A stretch of 25,240 nucleotides of DNA. Source: CAYGFH01 sp964356315 (GTDB lineage: Bacteria > Patescibacteriota > Microgenomatia > UBA10105 > UBA927). The DNA is taken from NCBI GenBank assembly GCA_964356315.1, contig CAYHHA010000024.1:1-25240 (forward strand). The letters are read 5' to 3'. Within the stretch, counting starts at the first letter, position 1. Each line of letters begins with the position of its first letter. A program made the translations under genes and the position numbers. The notes under the pieces were generated by a model. The model saw only the letters and a list, made by a program, of their open reading frames with translations, was not told where the DNA came from and searched no databases. Below are positions 1 through 8,009 of the stretch, piece after piece.

Positions 1-49
1 CTAAGCTCTAAGCTCTAAGCTCTAAGCTCTAAGCTCTAAGCTCTAAGCT
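1..49. repeat. Tandem 7-bp repeat downstream of ftsK
   Basis: Seven perfect copies of CTAAGCT fill the first 49 bases and end 1 bp before the ftsK stop codon. The array starts at the window edge, so its true copy number is unknown. It is non-coding and lies on the 3' side of ftsK. Perfect identity points to recent slippage or an assembly edge. Confidence 0.97.
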
Positions 50-50
50 A

Positions 51-2282
51 CTATTCTACCGTCTCCCCTTCGGCTATTTTTGCAAAATATTCATCAGGAT
101 TTTTCATTAACACGTCCCGTGGTTTAGCTCCCTCAGGAGGACCGATTATCCCAGCCTCTTCGAGCTGATCAAGCATGCGAGCAGCTCTCGCATACCCCAC
201 AGACAATCGTCGCTGAAGTAGAGATGCCGAGGCCTTATCATGTTGACACACGAGCCGAACGGCTTCTTCAAACATCGCATCATTCCCATCAGCACCTTTA
301 TTTGCTCCACCGCTACTTCCTTTTTTAGCCAAAGTCACCTTCTGAGTGGTGACTTCCTCGGTGTATTGCACTGGTGTATTTTTACTTTTCAAAAAATCCA
401 CAATTTTATTTACTTCTGAATCAGAGACAAACGTTCCTTGGATACGGCTCGGTTTTGACTGATCTGCAGCGATATACAACATATCTCCTCGGCCTAACAA
501 TTTCTCAGCTCCTGGCATATCCAAAACCACACGGGAATCAATCATAGAAGACACATTAAAGGCGATACGACTTGGCACGTTCGCTTTGATAAGTCCGGTG
601 ATGACATCCACACTTGGTCGCTGTGTAGCCAGTACTAAATGAATCCCAGTCGCGCGTGCCATTTGTGCCAATCGACAAATTGTGTCTTCAACTTCCACAG
701 GAGCGTACGACATAAGATCTGCCAATTCATCTATAAAGATCACGATAAACGGCATTGCCTGAAATCCCGAAAGTTCATTATAGCCGTCTAAGTTTCTAAC
801 CCCGACCTCGGCAAATTTTTTGTAGCGATTTTCCATTTCAGCCACTGCCCACCGTAGTGCGGATAATATTTTATCCGGCTCTACTATAACCGGTGTCAGC
901 AGATGTGGTATGCCATTATAACCAGTTAATTCCACCCGTTTTGGATCAACTAGGATCAGTCGCACTTCAGAAGGATTCGTTCGAAAAAGCAACGATGCGA
1001 TCCACGTATTCACAAGCACCGATTTTCCAGATCCAGTCGTTCCAGCGATAAGCGCATGCGGCATTTTTGCAATGTCACCTATCACAGAATTTCCAGAGAC
1101 ATCTAAACCCAACGCGACAGAGAGCTTACTCTTTGCCTTTCGCATAACATCAGATTGAAGCATCCGTTTAAGTGTTACAAACTCAAGGCCTCTATTAGGA
1201 ATTTCTATACCGACCAAATTTCTTCCAGGGATTGGAGCTTCTATACGCACTTCTCCTGTTGGCGCTTGCAAAGCAAGAGCCAAATCACTGGAAAGCGAGG
1301 TGATTTTAGATACTTTTGTTCCAAGAGCAATTTCAATTGCATACTGGGTTACCGCAGGACCTGGATTCACCTCCGCAACCTTCGCATTTATTCCAAAACT
1401 TTCGAGCGTTTTTTCAATAATATTGGCGTTTTTTCTCACATCTCCACGATCCGCTTTTTGCCCTGGCCCATCAGACAACAGCGTAAGTGGAGGATATTCC
1501 CACATCTTCATATCCGCAGCGGATTCCGCAGTCATATTTTTTATATGCATGTCGGGAGAAGCCGGAAGCTTAGATAATTGGGAAATCATTACTGGTTTTG
1601 CTGGAGATGGAGATGGCGTTTTAGCGGGGACAGGAGAGGTGTCAGAAGATTTTATGTTGATTGGTTTATCATCTAGGCCCATTCCCTTTATTTTCATCTG
1701 AACTGGCTCACGGGAAAAACCGAACTCATCTTTTTTTGTTACCAACTTCGTTAACCAAGCGCCAACTGCGCTACCAATAGTCTGACCTCCCATAATCAAA
1801 AAATTCACCATAGCATCAAGCGACGAATTAAACAACAAAATTACTCCGATAATGAGGATGAATAAATAAAACAAAAGTGCCCCTTCCGTCGATATTCGAT
1901 CGGATGCAAACATCCACACCGCTTCACCAGCTGTTCCTGCCTGACTCAATCCCATAAACGCGAACAATATTACACCAAATCCCATGGGTACATTAGGCTT
2001 TCCTATCGAAGATTTGATTTTAAATAAAAGGAAGCTGAGCGTTACCAGAAACAATGGAACTCCAAACATAACCCAACCAATATGAAGAAACAGCTCCTCT
2101 CGCAGTGAGGTAAGCAAAGATCCTTCACCAAAAAACGAGAGAGAAATTATCGATGCAAATAACCAAAGCCATATAGCTCCCACGGTATACACTGTTTGTT
2201 GTTTCAGTCTAATCTGAAACCCTCCATGCTTCTTATATTTTCTTTTATTTCCACCCAAAAAAGAGTGTCTTTTTTTAGACAT
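51..2282 (-). CDS. ftsK: DNA translocase FtsK/SpoIIIE
   Basis: Membrane-anchored, ATP-driven double-stranded DNA pump that clears and segregates chromosomes at the division septum. In 743 residues I see four hydrophobic segments (about 31-50, 65-87, 99-115, 133-152), a Pro/Ser-rich linker (about 200-260), and the motor domain with Walker A GTTGSGKS at 414-421 and Walker B ending IDEL at about 517-520. It closes with a winged-helix gamma domain (about 668-726) that in the family reads KOPS-type DNA motifs. The linker is short compared with E. coli FtsK and resembles the compact SpoIIIE form. The ATG at 2282 is supported by a near-consensus promoter whose -10 ends 6 nt upstream. It is divergent from typA. 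Confidence 0.97.
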   Translation of the reverse strand: MSKKRHSFLGGNKRKYKKHGGFQIRLKQQTVYTVGAIWLWLFASIISLSFFGEGSLLTSLREELFLHIGWVMFGVPLFLVTLSFLLFKIKSSIGKPNVPMGFGVILFAFMGLSQAGTAGEAVWMFASDRISTEGALLFYLFILIIGVILLFNSSLDAMVNFLIMGGQTIGSAVGAWLTKLVTKKDEFGFSREPVQMKIKGMGLDDKPINIKSSDTSPVPAKTPSPSPAKPVMISQLSKLPASPDMHIKNMTAESAADMKMWEYPPLTLLSDGPGQKADRGDVRKNANIIEKTLESFGINAKVAEVNPGPAVTQYAIEIALGTKVSKITSLSSDLALALQAPTGEVRIEAPIPGRNLVGIEIPNRGLEFVTLKRMLQSDVMRKAKSKLSVALGLDVSGNSVIGDIAKMPHALIAGTTGSGKSVLVNTWIASLLFRTNPSEVRLILVDPKRVELTGYNGIPHLLTPVIVEPDKILSALRWAVAEMENRYKKFAEVGVRNLDGYNELSGFQAMPFIVIFIDELADLMSYAPVEVEDTICRLAQMARATGIHLVLATQRPSVDVITGLIKANVPSRIAFNVSSMIDSRVVLDMPGAEKLLGRGDMLYIAADQSKPSRIQGTFVSDSEVNKIVDFLKSKNTPVQYTEEVTTQKVTLAKKGSSGGANKGADGNDAMFEEAVRLVCQHDKASASLLQRRLSVGYARAARMLDQLEEAGIIGPPEGAKPRDVLMKNPDEYFAKIAEGETVE

Positions 2283-2317
2283 GTACCTAGTATACGGTCT
2301 CTAGGCTTCCATATCAA
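2283..2317 (-). promoter_or_regulatory. ftsK promoter, predicted leaderless
   Basis: On the minus strand TTGATA (2312-2317), a 17-bp spacer and TATACT (2289-2294) precede the ATG by exactly 6 nt. Transcription would begin at or within a base of the start codon, leaving no room for a Shine-Dalgarno site. The hexamers and spacing are seen directly; leaderless initiation is inferred. Confidence 0.75.
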
Positions 2318-2347
2318 CCGTTTCACTCAGCTAGGGATAGAAAATCC

Positions 2348-2376
2348 TTTCCATGAACCCCATTTTGTGATATACT
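2348..2376 (+). promoter_or_regulatory. Probable typA promoter
   Basis: TTTCCA (2348-2353), a 17-bp spacer and TATACT (2371-2376) suggest transcription from about 2383 toward typA. The -35 is only a 4/6 match. A second -10-like string (2391-2399) would place the start inside the following hairpin, so I prefer this one. Confidence 0.45.
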
Positions 2377-2399
2377 ACACAAGTTCTGCCTATTATACT

Positions 2400-2429
2400 C
2401 CCGCACGCGGCTAGCAGGCGGGTTTTTTT
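2400..2429 (+). terminator. Promoter-proximal intrinsic terminator (attenuator) in typA leader
   Basis: CCCGC (2400-2404) pairs with GCGGG (2418-2422) and is followed at once by seven T residues. No plus-strand gene lies upstream, so the only transcript it can act on is the typA leader, which starts about 17 nt earlier. It therefore looks like a leader attenuator, not an end-of-operon terminator. Confidence 0.65.
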
Positions 2430-2435
2430 AATGAA

Positions 2436-2550
2436 TCGTAGATTTTTCGATTCTGAGAGAAAAATTGTACGAGGCATTATCCTCCAAATATCGCTCCGTG
2501 AGCCATGTACGAATAGTACCAAAGCAGGCGAACGGCAAGATATGGAGGAT
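2436..2550 (+). promoter_or_regulatory. Structured 5' leader of typA (candidate cis-regulatory RNA)
   Basis: After the terminator the leader keeps pairing. ATCCTCC (2479-2485) with ATATC (2488-2492) forms a bulged 12-bp stem with GATAT (2539-2543) and GGAGGAT (2544-2550), closing a loop of about 46 nt that contains a smaller GTAC/GTAC hairpin. An upstream stem can form from CGTA plus a T run against an A run plus TACG (about 2437-2471). I recognise no known riboswitch class. The true ribosome-binding site (AAAGGA, about 2559-2564) lies just 3' of the stem. Confidence 0.5.
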
Positions 2551-2570
2551 TCCAAATAAAAGGATAGATT

Positions 2571-4394
2571 ATGGACATACGAAATATCGCTATTATCGCC
2601 CACGTTGATCACGGAAAAACCACGCTTGTCGATGGCATGCTCAAGCAGACCCATACATTCCGTGCCAATGAGGCGGAAATGAATCAGACCACCATCCTTG
2701 ATAGCAACGACCTAGAACGAGAAAAAGGCATTACAATTCTTGCAAAAAATACGTCGGTCATGTTCGAGACCACAAAGATAAATATCATAGATACCCCAGG
2801 ACATGCTGATTTCAGTGGTGAGGTCGAAAGAACCATAAATATGGCCGATGGAGCGCTCTTGATTGTGGATGCGGCTGAGGGTCCATTGCCACAAACACAG
2901 TTTGTACTGCAAAAAGCGTTGGAGCTCAATCTTAAAGTAATCGTATGTATCAATAAAATAGACCGAAAAGATGCGAGACCAGACGAAGTACTTCGCGAAA
3001 CCGAAGAATTATTCCTGAGACTTGCCCATCATGAAGACCACTTAGTTTTCCCTGTTGTTTATGCCATAGGCCGCGAAGGGAAAGCATGGGATTCATATCC
3101 GGATGACATGAACGCTCCAGGGGATCTTTCCTCATTATTTAGAACGATCATTAGAGAGGTTCCAAAACCAAAGACATTCGCAGAAAAACCGTTCAAAATG
3201 TTGGTTTCAACGCTCGATTTTGATAATTACAAAGGAACATTCGCCATTGGCAAAGTTACCCAAGGGATTGTGAAACCAGGACAATTCGTTTTTCACATGA
3301 ACGAACAAACGAAAAAAGGCTCATTTAAAATCGAACAAGTATTTACCAGCGTCGGACTTTCACGACTGGAAGTCCCACAAAGCGATCCAGGAGATATTAT
3401 TGCACTCACCGGGAGCACAGACATGGGCATTGGAGATACGATTGCCGATCCTGCAGATCCAGTGGGATACCCAACAATTAAACTGGAAGAACCAACCCTG
3501 AACATCCTTATTGCCGCAAACACATCTCCTCTGGCAGGTCGAGAAGGTGAGTTTTGCACAGCCAGGCAAATCTATCAAAGACTTCTCAAAGAAAAACAAA
3601 CCAATATAGGCCTGAAAATCGAAGAAAATCCAAATGGCCAAGGCTTTGTGGTTTCTGGTCGCGGAGAACTTCATCTCGCTATTCTGATTGAAAATCTCAG
3701 ACGCGAAGGATATGAGCTTCAGGTAAGCAAGCCAGAAGTTATTATCAAAGAAATCGATGGCGCAAAGCAAGAACCATTTGAAGAAATTACTATTGAAATA
3801 GACACCAATCTCGTTGGTGTCATTACCGAGGAGCTCGGCAAGCGACGTGGAGAACTCCTTGATACCCATACAGACGAAAGAAATATCACCAGAATGAAGT
3901 ACAAAATATCCAGTAGAAATCTCCTTGGGTTTAGAACAGATATTCTGACAAAAACCCGTGGTCGCGGTATTTTTGCATCGCAATTTGTTGGCTATGGACC
4001 TCTTGGCTCTCATATATCAAAACTTCGAAATGGTGTGCTTATCTCATTTGAAAGTGGCGTGTCCTCAGGATATGCACTGACCACCGTTCAAGATCGTGGA
4101 AAGCCGTTTATCGGTCCAGGTGTTCCCGTCTATGAAGGAATGATTATTGGTATTAACCAACGCATGGAAGACATAGACATCAATGTTTGCAAAACCAAAA
4201 AATTGACAAACATTCACTCAGCAAATGCAGATATTGCTATCCAACTAGACACGCCAAGCATGTTGTCATTGGAACAATGTTTGGATTTTATTGAAGACGA
4301 TGAGCTTCTTGAGGTCACACCAGAAAATTTACGTCTCAGGAAAAAACACCTGACCAAGAACGGTCGCGTCCAAGCCGCACGATCATCAAATTAA
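2571..4394 (+). CDS. typA: Ribosome-associated GTPase TypA/BipA
   Basis: Translational GTPase of the EF-G/LepA superfamily that acts on the 50S subunit in stress and ribosome assembly. At 607 aa it is the usual length. G1 HVDHGKTT is at 11-18, G3 DTPGHAD at 74-80 and G4 NKID at 128-131, followed by beta-barrel, EF-G-like and TypA-specific C-terminal regions. The ATG at 2571 has AAAGGA about 6 nt upstream. It is a single-gene plus-strand unit that ends only 17 bp from the convergent half-MFS gene, with no terminator in between. Expression is probably gated by the attenuator and structured leader upstream. Confidence 0.97.
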   Translation: MDIRNIAIIAHVDHGKTTLVDGMLKQTHTFRANEAEMNQTTILDSNDLEREKGITILAKNTSVMFETTKINIIDTPGHADFSGEVERTINMADGALLIVDAAEGPLPQTQFVLQKALELNLKVIVCINKIDRKDARPDEVLRETEELFLRLAHHEDHLVFPVVYAIGREGKAWDSYPDDMNAPGDLSSLFRTIIREVPKPKTFAEKPFKMLVSTLDFDNYKGTFAIGKVTQGIVKPGQFVFHMNEQTKKGSFKIEQVFTSVGLSRLEVPQSDPGDIIALTGSTDMGIGDTIADPADPVGYPTIKLEEPTLNILIAANTSPLAGREGEFCTARQIYQRLLKEKQTNIGLKIEENPNGQGFVVSGRGELHLAILIENLRREGYELQVSKPEVIIKEIDGAKQEPFEEITIEIDTNLVGVITEELGKRRGELLDTHTDERNITRMKYKISSRNLLGFRTDILTKTRGRGIFASQFVGYGPLGSHISKLRNGVLISFESGVSSGYALTTVQDRGKPFIGPGVPVYEGMIIGINQRMEDIDINVCKTKKLTNIHSANADIAIQLDTPSMLSLEQCLDFIEDDELLEVTPENLRLRKKHLTKNGRVQAARSSN

Positions 4395-4411
4395 CCGATC
4401 TTCTTCACGAT

Positions 4412-4963
4412 TTATAATATCTTTTTTGGCAACAAAAAAATTATAATAGCATTTAGAAGTGATAAGCCTGCCATAAAATAAAACGCAGCATTAAAACCCA
4501 TTGTTCCTGCGATAAATCCCCCAATAAGTGCTCCTGCACCTGTTCCCCAAGATTCGGTAACCTCCCACCAACTCCATTCACTCACATCATTATCGGGATC
4601 AATATGTCTGGAAAATAACGCATCTGCCGCAGGATATACCACAGCGTCGGCGAGCCCTAGTAAAAATGCGATGATACCTAAATGAATTGATGTAGTTGCT
4701 ATTGAGTATCCTAAAAAACCAACACATCGAATGGTGCTACCTAATGCCAAAAAGAGCTCGGTTTCCTTATATTTATTTTCTATTTTTCCTATTATAATAC
4801 TCGCAAATCCTCGTACGAAAAATAATATCGCAACCGCCGTTCCGGCAACCTGAAAATCCCCTCCGAGTTTTTCAACATACGCGGTATAAAATGGACTCAT
4901 AACCGCCATCGCCATATATATTGATCCCGTGGATAATACCAATATAAGAAGAGAGAGATTCAT
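4412..4963 (-). CDS. Half-size MFS-like membrane protein
   Basis: This 183-aa protein has about six hydrophobic helices (first about 3-25, last about 160-179) and a Gly/Ala-rich character with motifs like the first half of a major facilitator transporter (for example GIIAFLLGLADAVVYPAADA). Normal MFS proteins have 12 helices and about 400 residues; here the frame closes after helix 6 and no second half follows. The ATG lies 2 nt after the RNase J stop, so translation is probably coupled. It could work as a homodimer or be a degraded transporter. The substrate cannot be told. Confidence 0.75.
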   Translation of the reverse strand: MNLSLLILVLSTGSIYMAMAVMSPFYTAYVEKLGGDFQVAGTAVAILFFVRGFASIIIGKIENKYKETELFLALGSTIRCVGFLGYSIATTSIHLGIIAFLLGLADAVVYPAADALFSRHIDPDNDVSEWSWWEVTESWGTGAGALIGGFIAGTMGFNAAFYFMAGLSLLNAIIIFLLPKKIL

Positions 4964-4965
4964 AA

Positions 4966-6750
4966 TTACACTTCCACAATCACAGGGACGATCAGAGGAC
5001 TTCTGCCAGTTTCCTTCATGAGGAACCGTTCGAGGTTATGTTCTACCTGTTTTCTCACAAAATGCCAGTCTATCATGACACCTTTTTTGAGTTTCAGAGA
5101 CTCATTTACCACTTTTCTGGCACGGTTCAGCAAATCTCCAGATTCTCGAATATAGACAAAACCACGAGAGATAATATCAGGCTCTGCTACCACTCTTCCG
5201 GTTGACTGCTCCATGGGGACAACGACGACGACAATGCCATCCGTCGCAATTGTTTGACGATCGCGAAGCACAACTTCTCCCACATCACCCACGCCCAACC
5301 CATCAATCATCACATTTTCTAGATTTACTGTTTCAATTACTTTTGGTGGCAATCCGTCTTTAAACTCCAAAACTTCTCCTGCTTCTGGAATGAGCACATT
5401 CTTTTTATCATACCCTAGATCCTGCGCTAACCGCCTATACTGCATCATATGTTTATACGTGCCACCAATCGGCAATATATACTTAGGTCCCACGGCCGAA
5501 AGCATAAGCATGAGGTCTCCCTGGCTTCCATGGCCAGACACATGCAAATCCTCCATGATATCAGAGTATGCCACGCGCGCACCTTTTCGGTAGAGCTGTT
5601 CAATAAGCGCATTAATATTGTTTTCACTTCCAGGAATCGGATCAGCGGAAAATACCACGGTATCCCCTTCTTCAATGCTTATAAATTTATGATCGTTGTT
5701 TGCGATGCGTGAGAGAGCGGATCCTTCCTGACCCTGCGCACCTGCCACAATCAAAAACTGTTTCGTTGGTGGAACTTTCTTTAGATCCCGATCACGGACA
5801 ATCACATCTCGAGGAAACTGCATGTATGCTAGTTTTACCGATTCTTCAATATTCTGATCCATGCTTCTGCCAAAAATCGCAATCTTTCTGCCAGCTTTAA
5901 TCGCCACTTCTATTGCCCGCTGGATACGAGCGATGTTGCTCGACTGAGTAGTAAACAGTAGCTTACCACTACACATGGACATTTCTTTCTCGAGCGTTAC
6001 GCCTACTTTTTGCTCGGACGGGGTAAACCCAGGCCTCTCGCTTCCGAGACAATCAGTAAGCATGCACAGTACTCCTTTTTTACCTGCTGCTGTTATTTTA
6101 CCGAGGTCAGACAGTTTCCCATCAAGAGGATCAAAGTCAAATTTAAAATCACTTCCATGATAAATGACACCAACTGGAGTTCGGATAATTAAATTTGCGG
6201 CATCGGGTACCGAATGTGTGACACGTGCAAAATCGATAGTAAATGGTCCAATAGTGAGCGTAGTATCAAACGTCACCGGGGTGACTTCAGTTTTTATTCC
6301 CCTATCTTTTAGCTTTAAATTCGCAAACGCCGCAGTCAGCGTTGTTCCCCACATCGGCACTTTCCCAAGTTTTGGGTACAAATGAGCAATCCCTCCGATA
6401 TGATCATCATGTCCATGAGTGAACACCAATCCTCGTATATACTGTTTTTTATCTTCCAGATATCGCACGTCAGGAAGCACCAAATCCACTCCATACATTT
6501 CTGCATCAGGGAACCCTATGCCACAATCGACGATCAAAATATCTCGCAATTTTCCATCATATCTATACTCATAGATATACATATTTTTGGTCACATTGCC
6601 AATACCACCAAGGGGGAATACCCGTACACTATCTTTTCCAGAAGATATTGGCATTCTTGCTAACTCTGTTGTTTTTTGGGACGGAGACGGCGCTCGGGCC
6701 TTTCCTTCAAATATCGTATGTCTCTTTCGTCCAGGATGTGCAAATACCAT
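4966..6750 (-). CDS. rnj: Ribonuclease J
   Basis: Metallo-beta-lactamase/beta-CASP ribonuclease with 5'-to-3' exo- and endonuclease roles in mRNA decay and rRNA maturation. In 594 aa, the zinc motif HGHDDH lies at 112-117, with a later HVSGHG beta-CASP signature and a C-terminal domain ending near LIVPVIVEV. About 40 residues of basic, Ser/Pro-rich N-terminal extension precede the catalytic core, longer than B. subtilis RNase J1. The ATG is 3 nt after the Lon-like stop, and the half-MFS gene starts 2 nt after its own stop, so the three genes form one tightly coupled operon. Confidence 0.95.
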   Translation of the reverse strand: MVFAHPGRKRHTIFEGKARAPSPSQKTTELARMPISSGKDSVRVFPLGGIGNVTKNMYIYEYRYDGKLRDILIVDCGIGFPDAEMYGVDLVLPDVRYLEDKKQYIRGLVFTHGHDDHIGGIAHLYPKLGKVPMWGTTLTAAFANLKLKDRGIKTEVTPVTFDTTLTIGPFTIDFARVTHSVPDAANLIIRTPVGVIYHGSDFKFDFDPLDGKLSDLGKITAAGKKGVLCMLTDCLGSERPGFTPSEQKVGVTLEKEMSMCSGKLLFTTQSSNIARIQRAIEVAIKAGRKIAIFGRSMDQNIEESVKLAYMQFPRDVIVRDRDLKKVPPTKQFLIVAGAQGQEGSALSRIANNDHKFISIEEGDTVVFSADPIPGSENNINALIEQLYRKGARVAYSDIMEDLHVSGHGSQGDLMLMLSAVGPKYILPIGGTYKHMMQYRRLAQDLGYDKKNVLIPEAGEVLEFKDGLPPKVIETVNLENVMIDGLGVGDVGEVVLRDRQTIATDGIVVVVVPMEQSTGRVVAEPDIISRGFVYIRESGDLLNRARKVVNESLKLKKGVMIDWHFVRKQVEHNLERFLMKETGRSPLIVPVIVEV

Positions 6751-6753
6751 ATA

Positions 6754-7860
6754 TTAATAACTTTCTATAAACTGTTTTATATTACTCTCATCGACGACCA
6801 CACTCGTCGTTTTTCCTTCCACAATCATACGGGCTACTTTTCGGCAAAGCGTATTAATGGTTCTTTCCAGAGAACGAATACCCGCATCGTATCCCAGTGG
6901 TCTTGCAATTTTTATCCAAACTGCCTCATCTATTCGTAAATTTTCTTCGGTCAATCCTGACTCTTTCAAAAGTGCCGGCATCACATAATTTTTAGCGATC
7001 GTAATTTTCTCTTCATCAGTATACGACGGCATCTGAATTGGTTCCAAACGATCCATGACGGCAGTTGCTATGTGTGTTGTGTTGTTCGCAGTTGCGATAA
7101 ACATACATTCAGATAGATCAAATGGATAATCCAAAAAATGATCGGTAAATGATGCGTTTTGCTCTGGATCCAAAAGCTCAACTAATACACCCATGATATC
7201 GCCACGAGCGTGTTCTGCTACACGATCAATTTCATCAAGTAAAATTACCGGATTCCTACTTCCTGCGTATCGCAGCCCCTTGAGCACCAGCCCAATTTCA
7301 GCATCAGGACGCACGCGTGACTGTCCTCGTAAATCCAATGCATCACTCATGCCACCAAAAGGTATTCGGACAAACCGTCGTCCCATAGCCTGCGCTATAG
7401 ACTTCGCAAGTGTGGTTTTTCCTGTTCCAACAAGTCCTACTAAACTTAAAATAGGAGCGCGCCTCGCAAGCATACTATGTGAAAGCTTTGCGTCTTTCAG
7501 TTCCGTATCACTTTTTGCCGCTTCCTCTTCCCTTTTCCATCGATCGCGATTGAGCTTCAACACCGATAGATATTCCAAAATTCTATCTTTCACCGGTTGC
7601 AAACCATAATGATGTTTTTCCAAATACTCTTTCGCTCTGTTTAAATCTAATTGATCTTCAGTTCTCTCATTCCAAGGGAGACTTACCACCCAATCGATAT
7701 AGCGAAGCATCTGCTCTACATGGACACGTGCGGTGATATCATTTTCTAACCGGATAATCTCTTCCAGAGAAGAAAGCACACGGGATTCCAGATCAGGAGG
7801 AACTTTCGTTTCACCCAACCGCTTCCGATACATTGCAACATCATCCAATAACTTAGACAT
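6754..7860 (-). CDS. Lon-type AAA+ ATPase lacking the protease domain
   Basis: In 368 aa this carries the central part of Lon: a helical lead-in resembling the segment before the AAA+ core (DWVVSLPW at about 56-63), Walker A GLVGTGKT at 142-149, Walker B ILLDEID at 206-212, an Arg in RLEP near 271 and a sensor-2-like GIRSLER near 328-334. Both the N-terminal substrate-binding LAN domain and the C-terminal Ser-Lys protease domain are absent. It may act as an unfoldase or remodeller. The frame is open further upstream, but the ATG at 7860 is chosen because a -10 TACTAT ends exactly 6 nt before it. It leads the RNase J operon. Confidence 0.85.
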   Translation of the reverse strand: MSKLLDDVAMYRKRLGETKVPPDLESRVLSSLEEIIRLENDITARVHVEQMLRYIDWVVSLPWNERTEDQLDLNRAKEYLEKHHYGLQPVKDRILEYLSVLKLNRDRWKREEEAAKSDTELKDAKLSHSMLARRAPILSLVGLVGTGKTTLAKSIAQAMGRRFVRIPFGGMSDALDLRGQSRVRPDAEIGLVLKGLRYAGSRNPVILLDEIDRVAEHARGDIMGVLVELLDPEQNASFTDHFLDYPFDLSECMFIATANNTTHIATAVMDRLEPIQMPSYTDEEKITIAKNYVMPALLKESGLTEENLRIDEAVWIKIARPLGYDAGIRSLERTINTLCRKVARMIVEGKTTSVVVDESNIKQFIESY

Positions 7861-7895
7861 ATATCTATAGTACCACCACTTACATAACAAACGAA
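7861..7895 (-). promoter_or_regulatory. Predicted leaderless promoter of the Lon-like/RNase J operon
   Basis: TACTAT (7867-7872 on the minus strand) ends 6 nt before the ATG at 7860. The -35 is weak (TTCGTT at 7890-7895, 17-bp spacer). The same -10 and spacing recur at several other genes here. Confidence 0.6.
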
Positions 7896-7968
7896 ACAAA
7901 GAAGTTGATGAATAGTTCTAAAGATTAGAAAAATGAAGAAACAAATTCTACGATATATATTCTTTCTA

Positions 7969-7996
7969 CTCCACGCGCTCCTCGGAGCGCGTGGAG
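7969..7996. other. Perfect 12-bp hairpin downstream of pnp
   Basis: CTCCACGCGCTC (7969-7980) pairs perfectly with GAGCGCGTGGAG (7985-7996) around a CTCG tetraloop. It starts 14 bp beyond the pnp stop. Neither strand has a T tract after it, so it is not a classical intrinsic terminator. It may protect the pnp mRNA 3' end against exonucleases or act with a termination factor. Confidence 0.85.
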
Positions 7997-8009
7997 ATTC
8001 GAATATCTA

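Noticed and set aside
1155..1701. Plus-strand frames inside ftsK, and similar long antisense frames in rnj, pnp, infB, nusA and dnaK
   Set aside because: They are antisense to strongly conserved proteins, with no promoter, ribosome-binding site or protein-like composition.
2391..2399. TATTATACT as the -10 of typA
   Set aside because: The start would fall inside the following hairpin and no -35 is found at 16-18 bp; the upstream TATACT fits better.
2331..2654. 107-codon minus-strand frame across the typA start
   Set aside because: It overlaps the typA leader structures and G1 coding region in antisense and shows no recognisable protein features.
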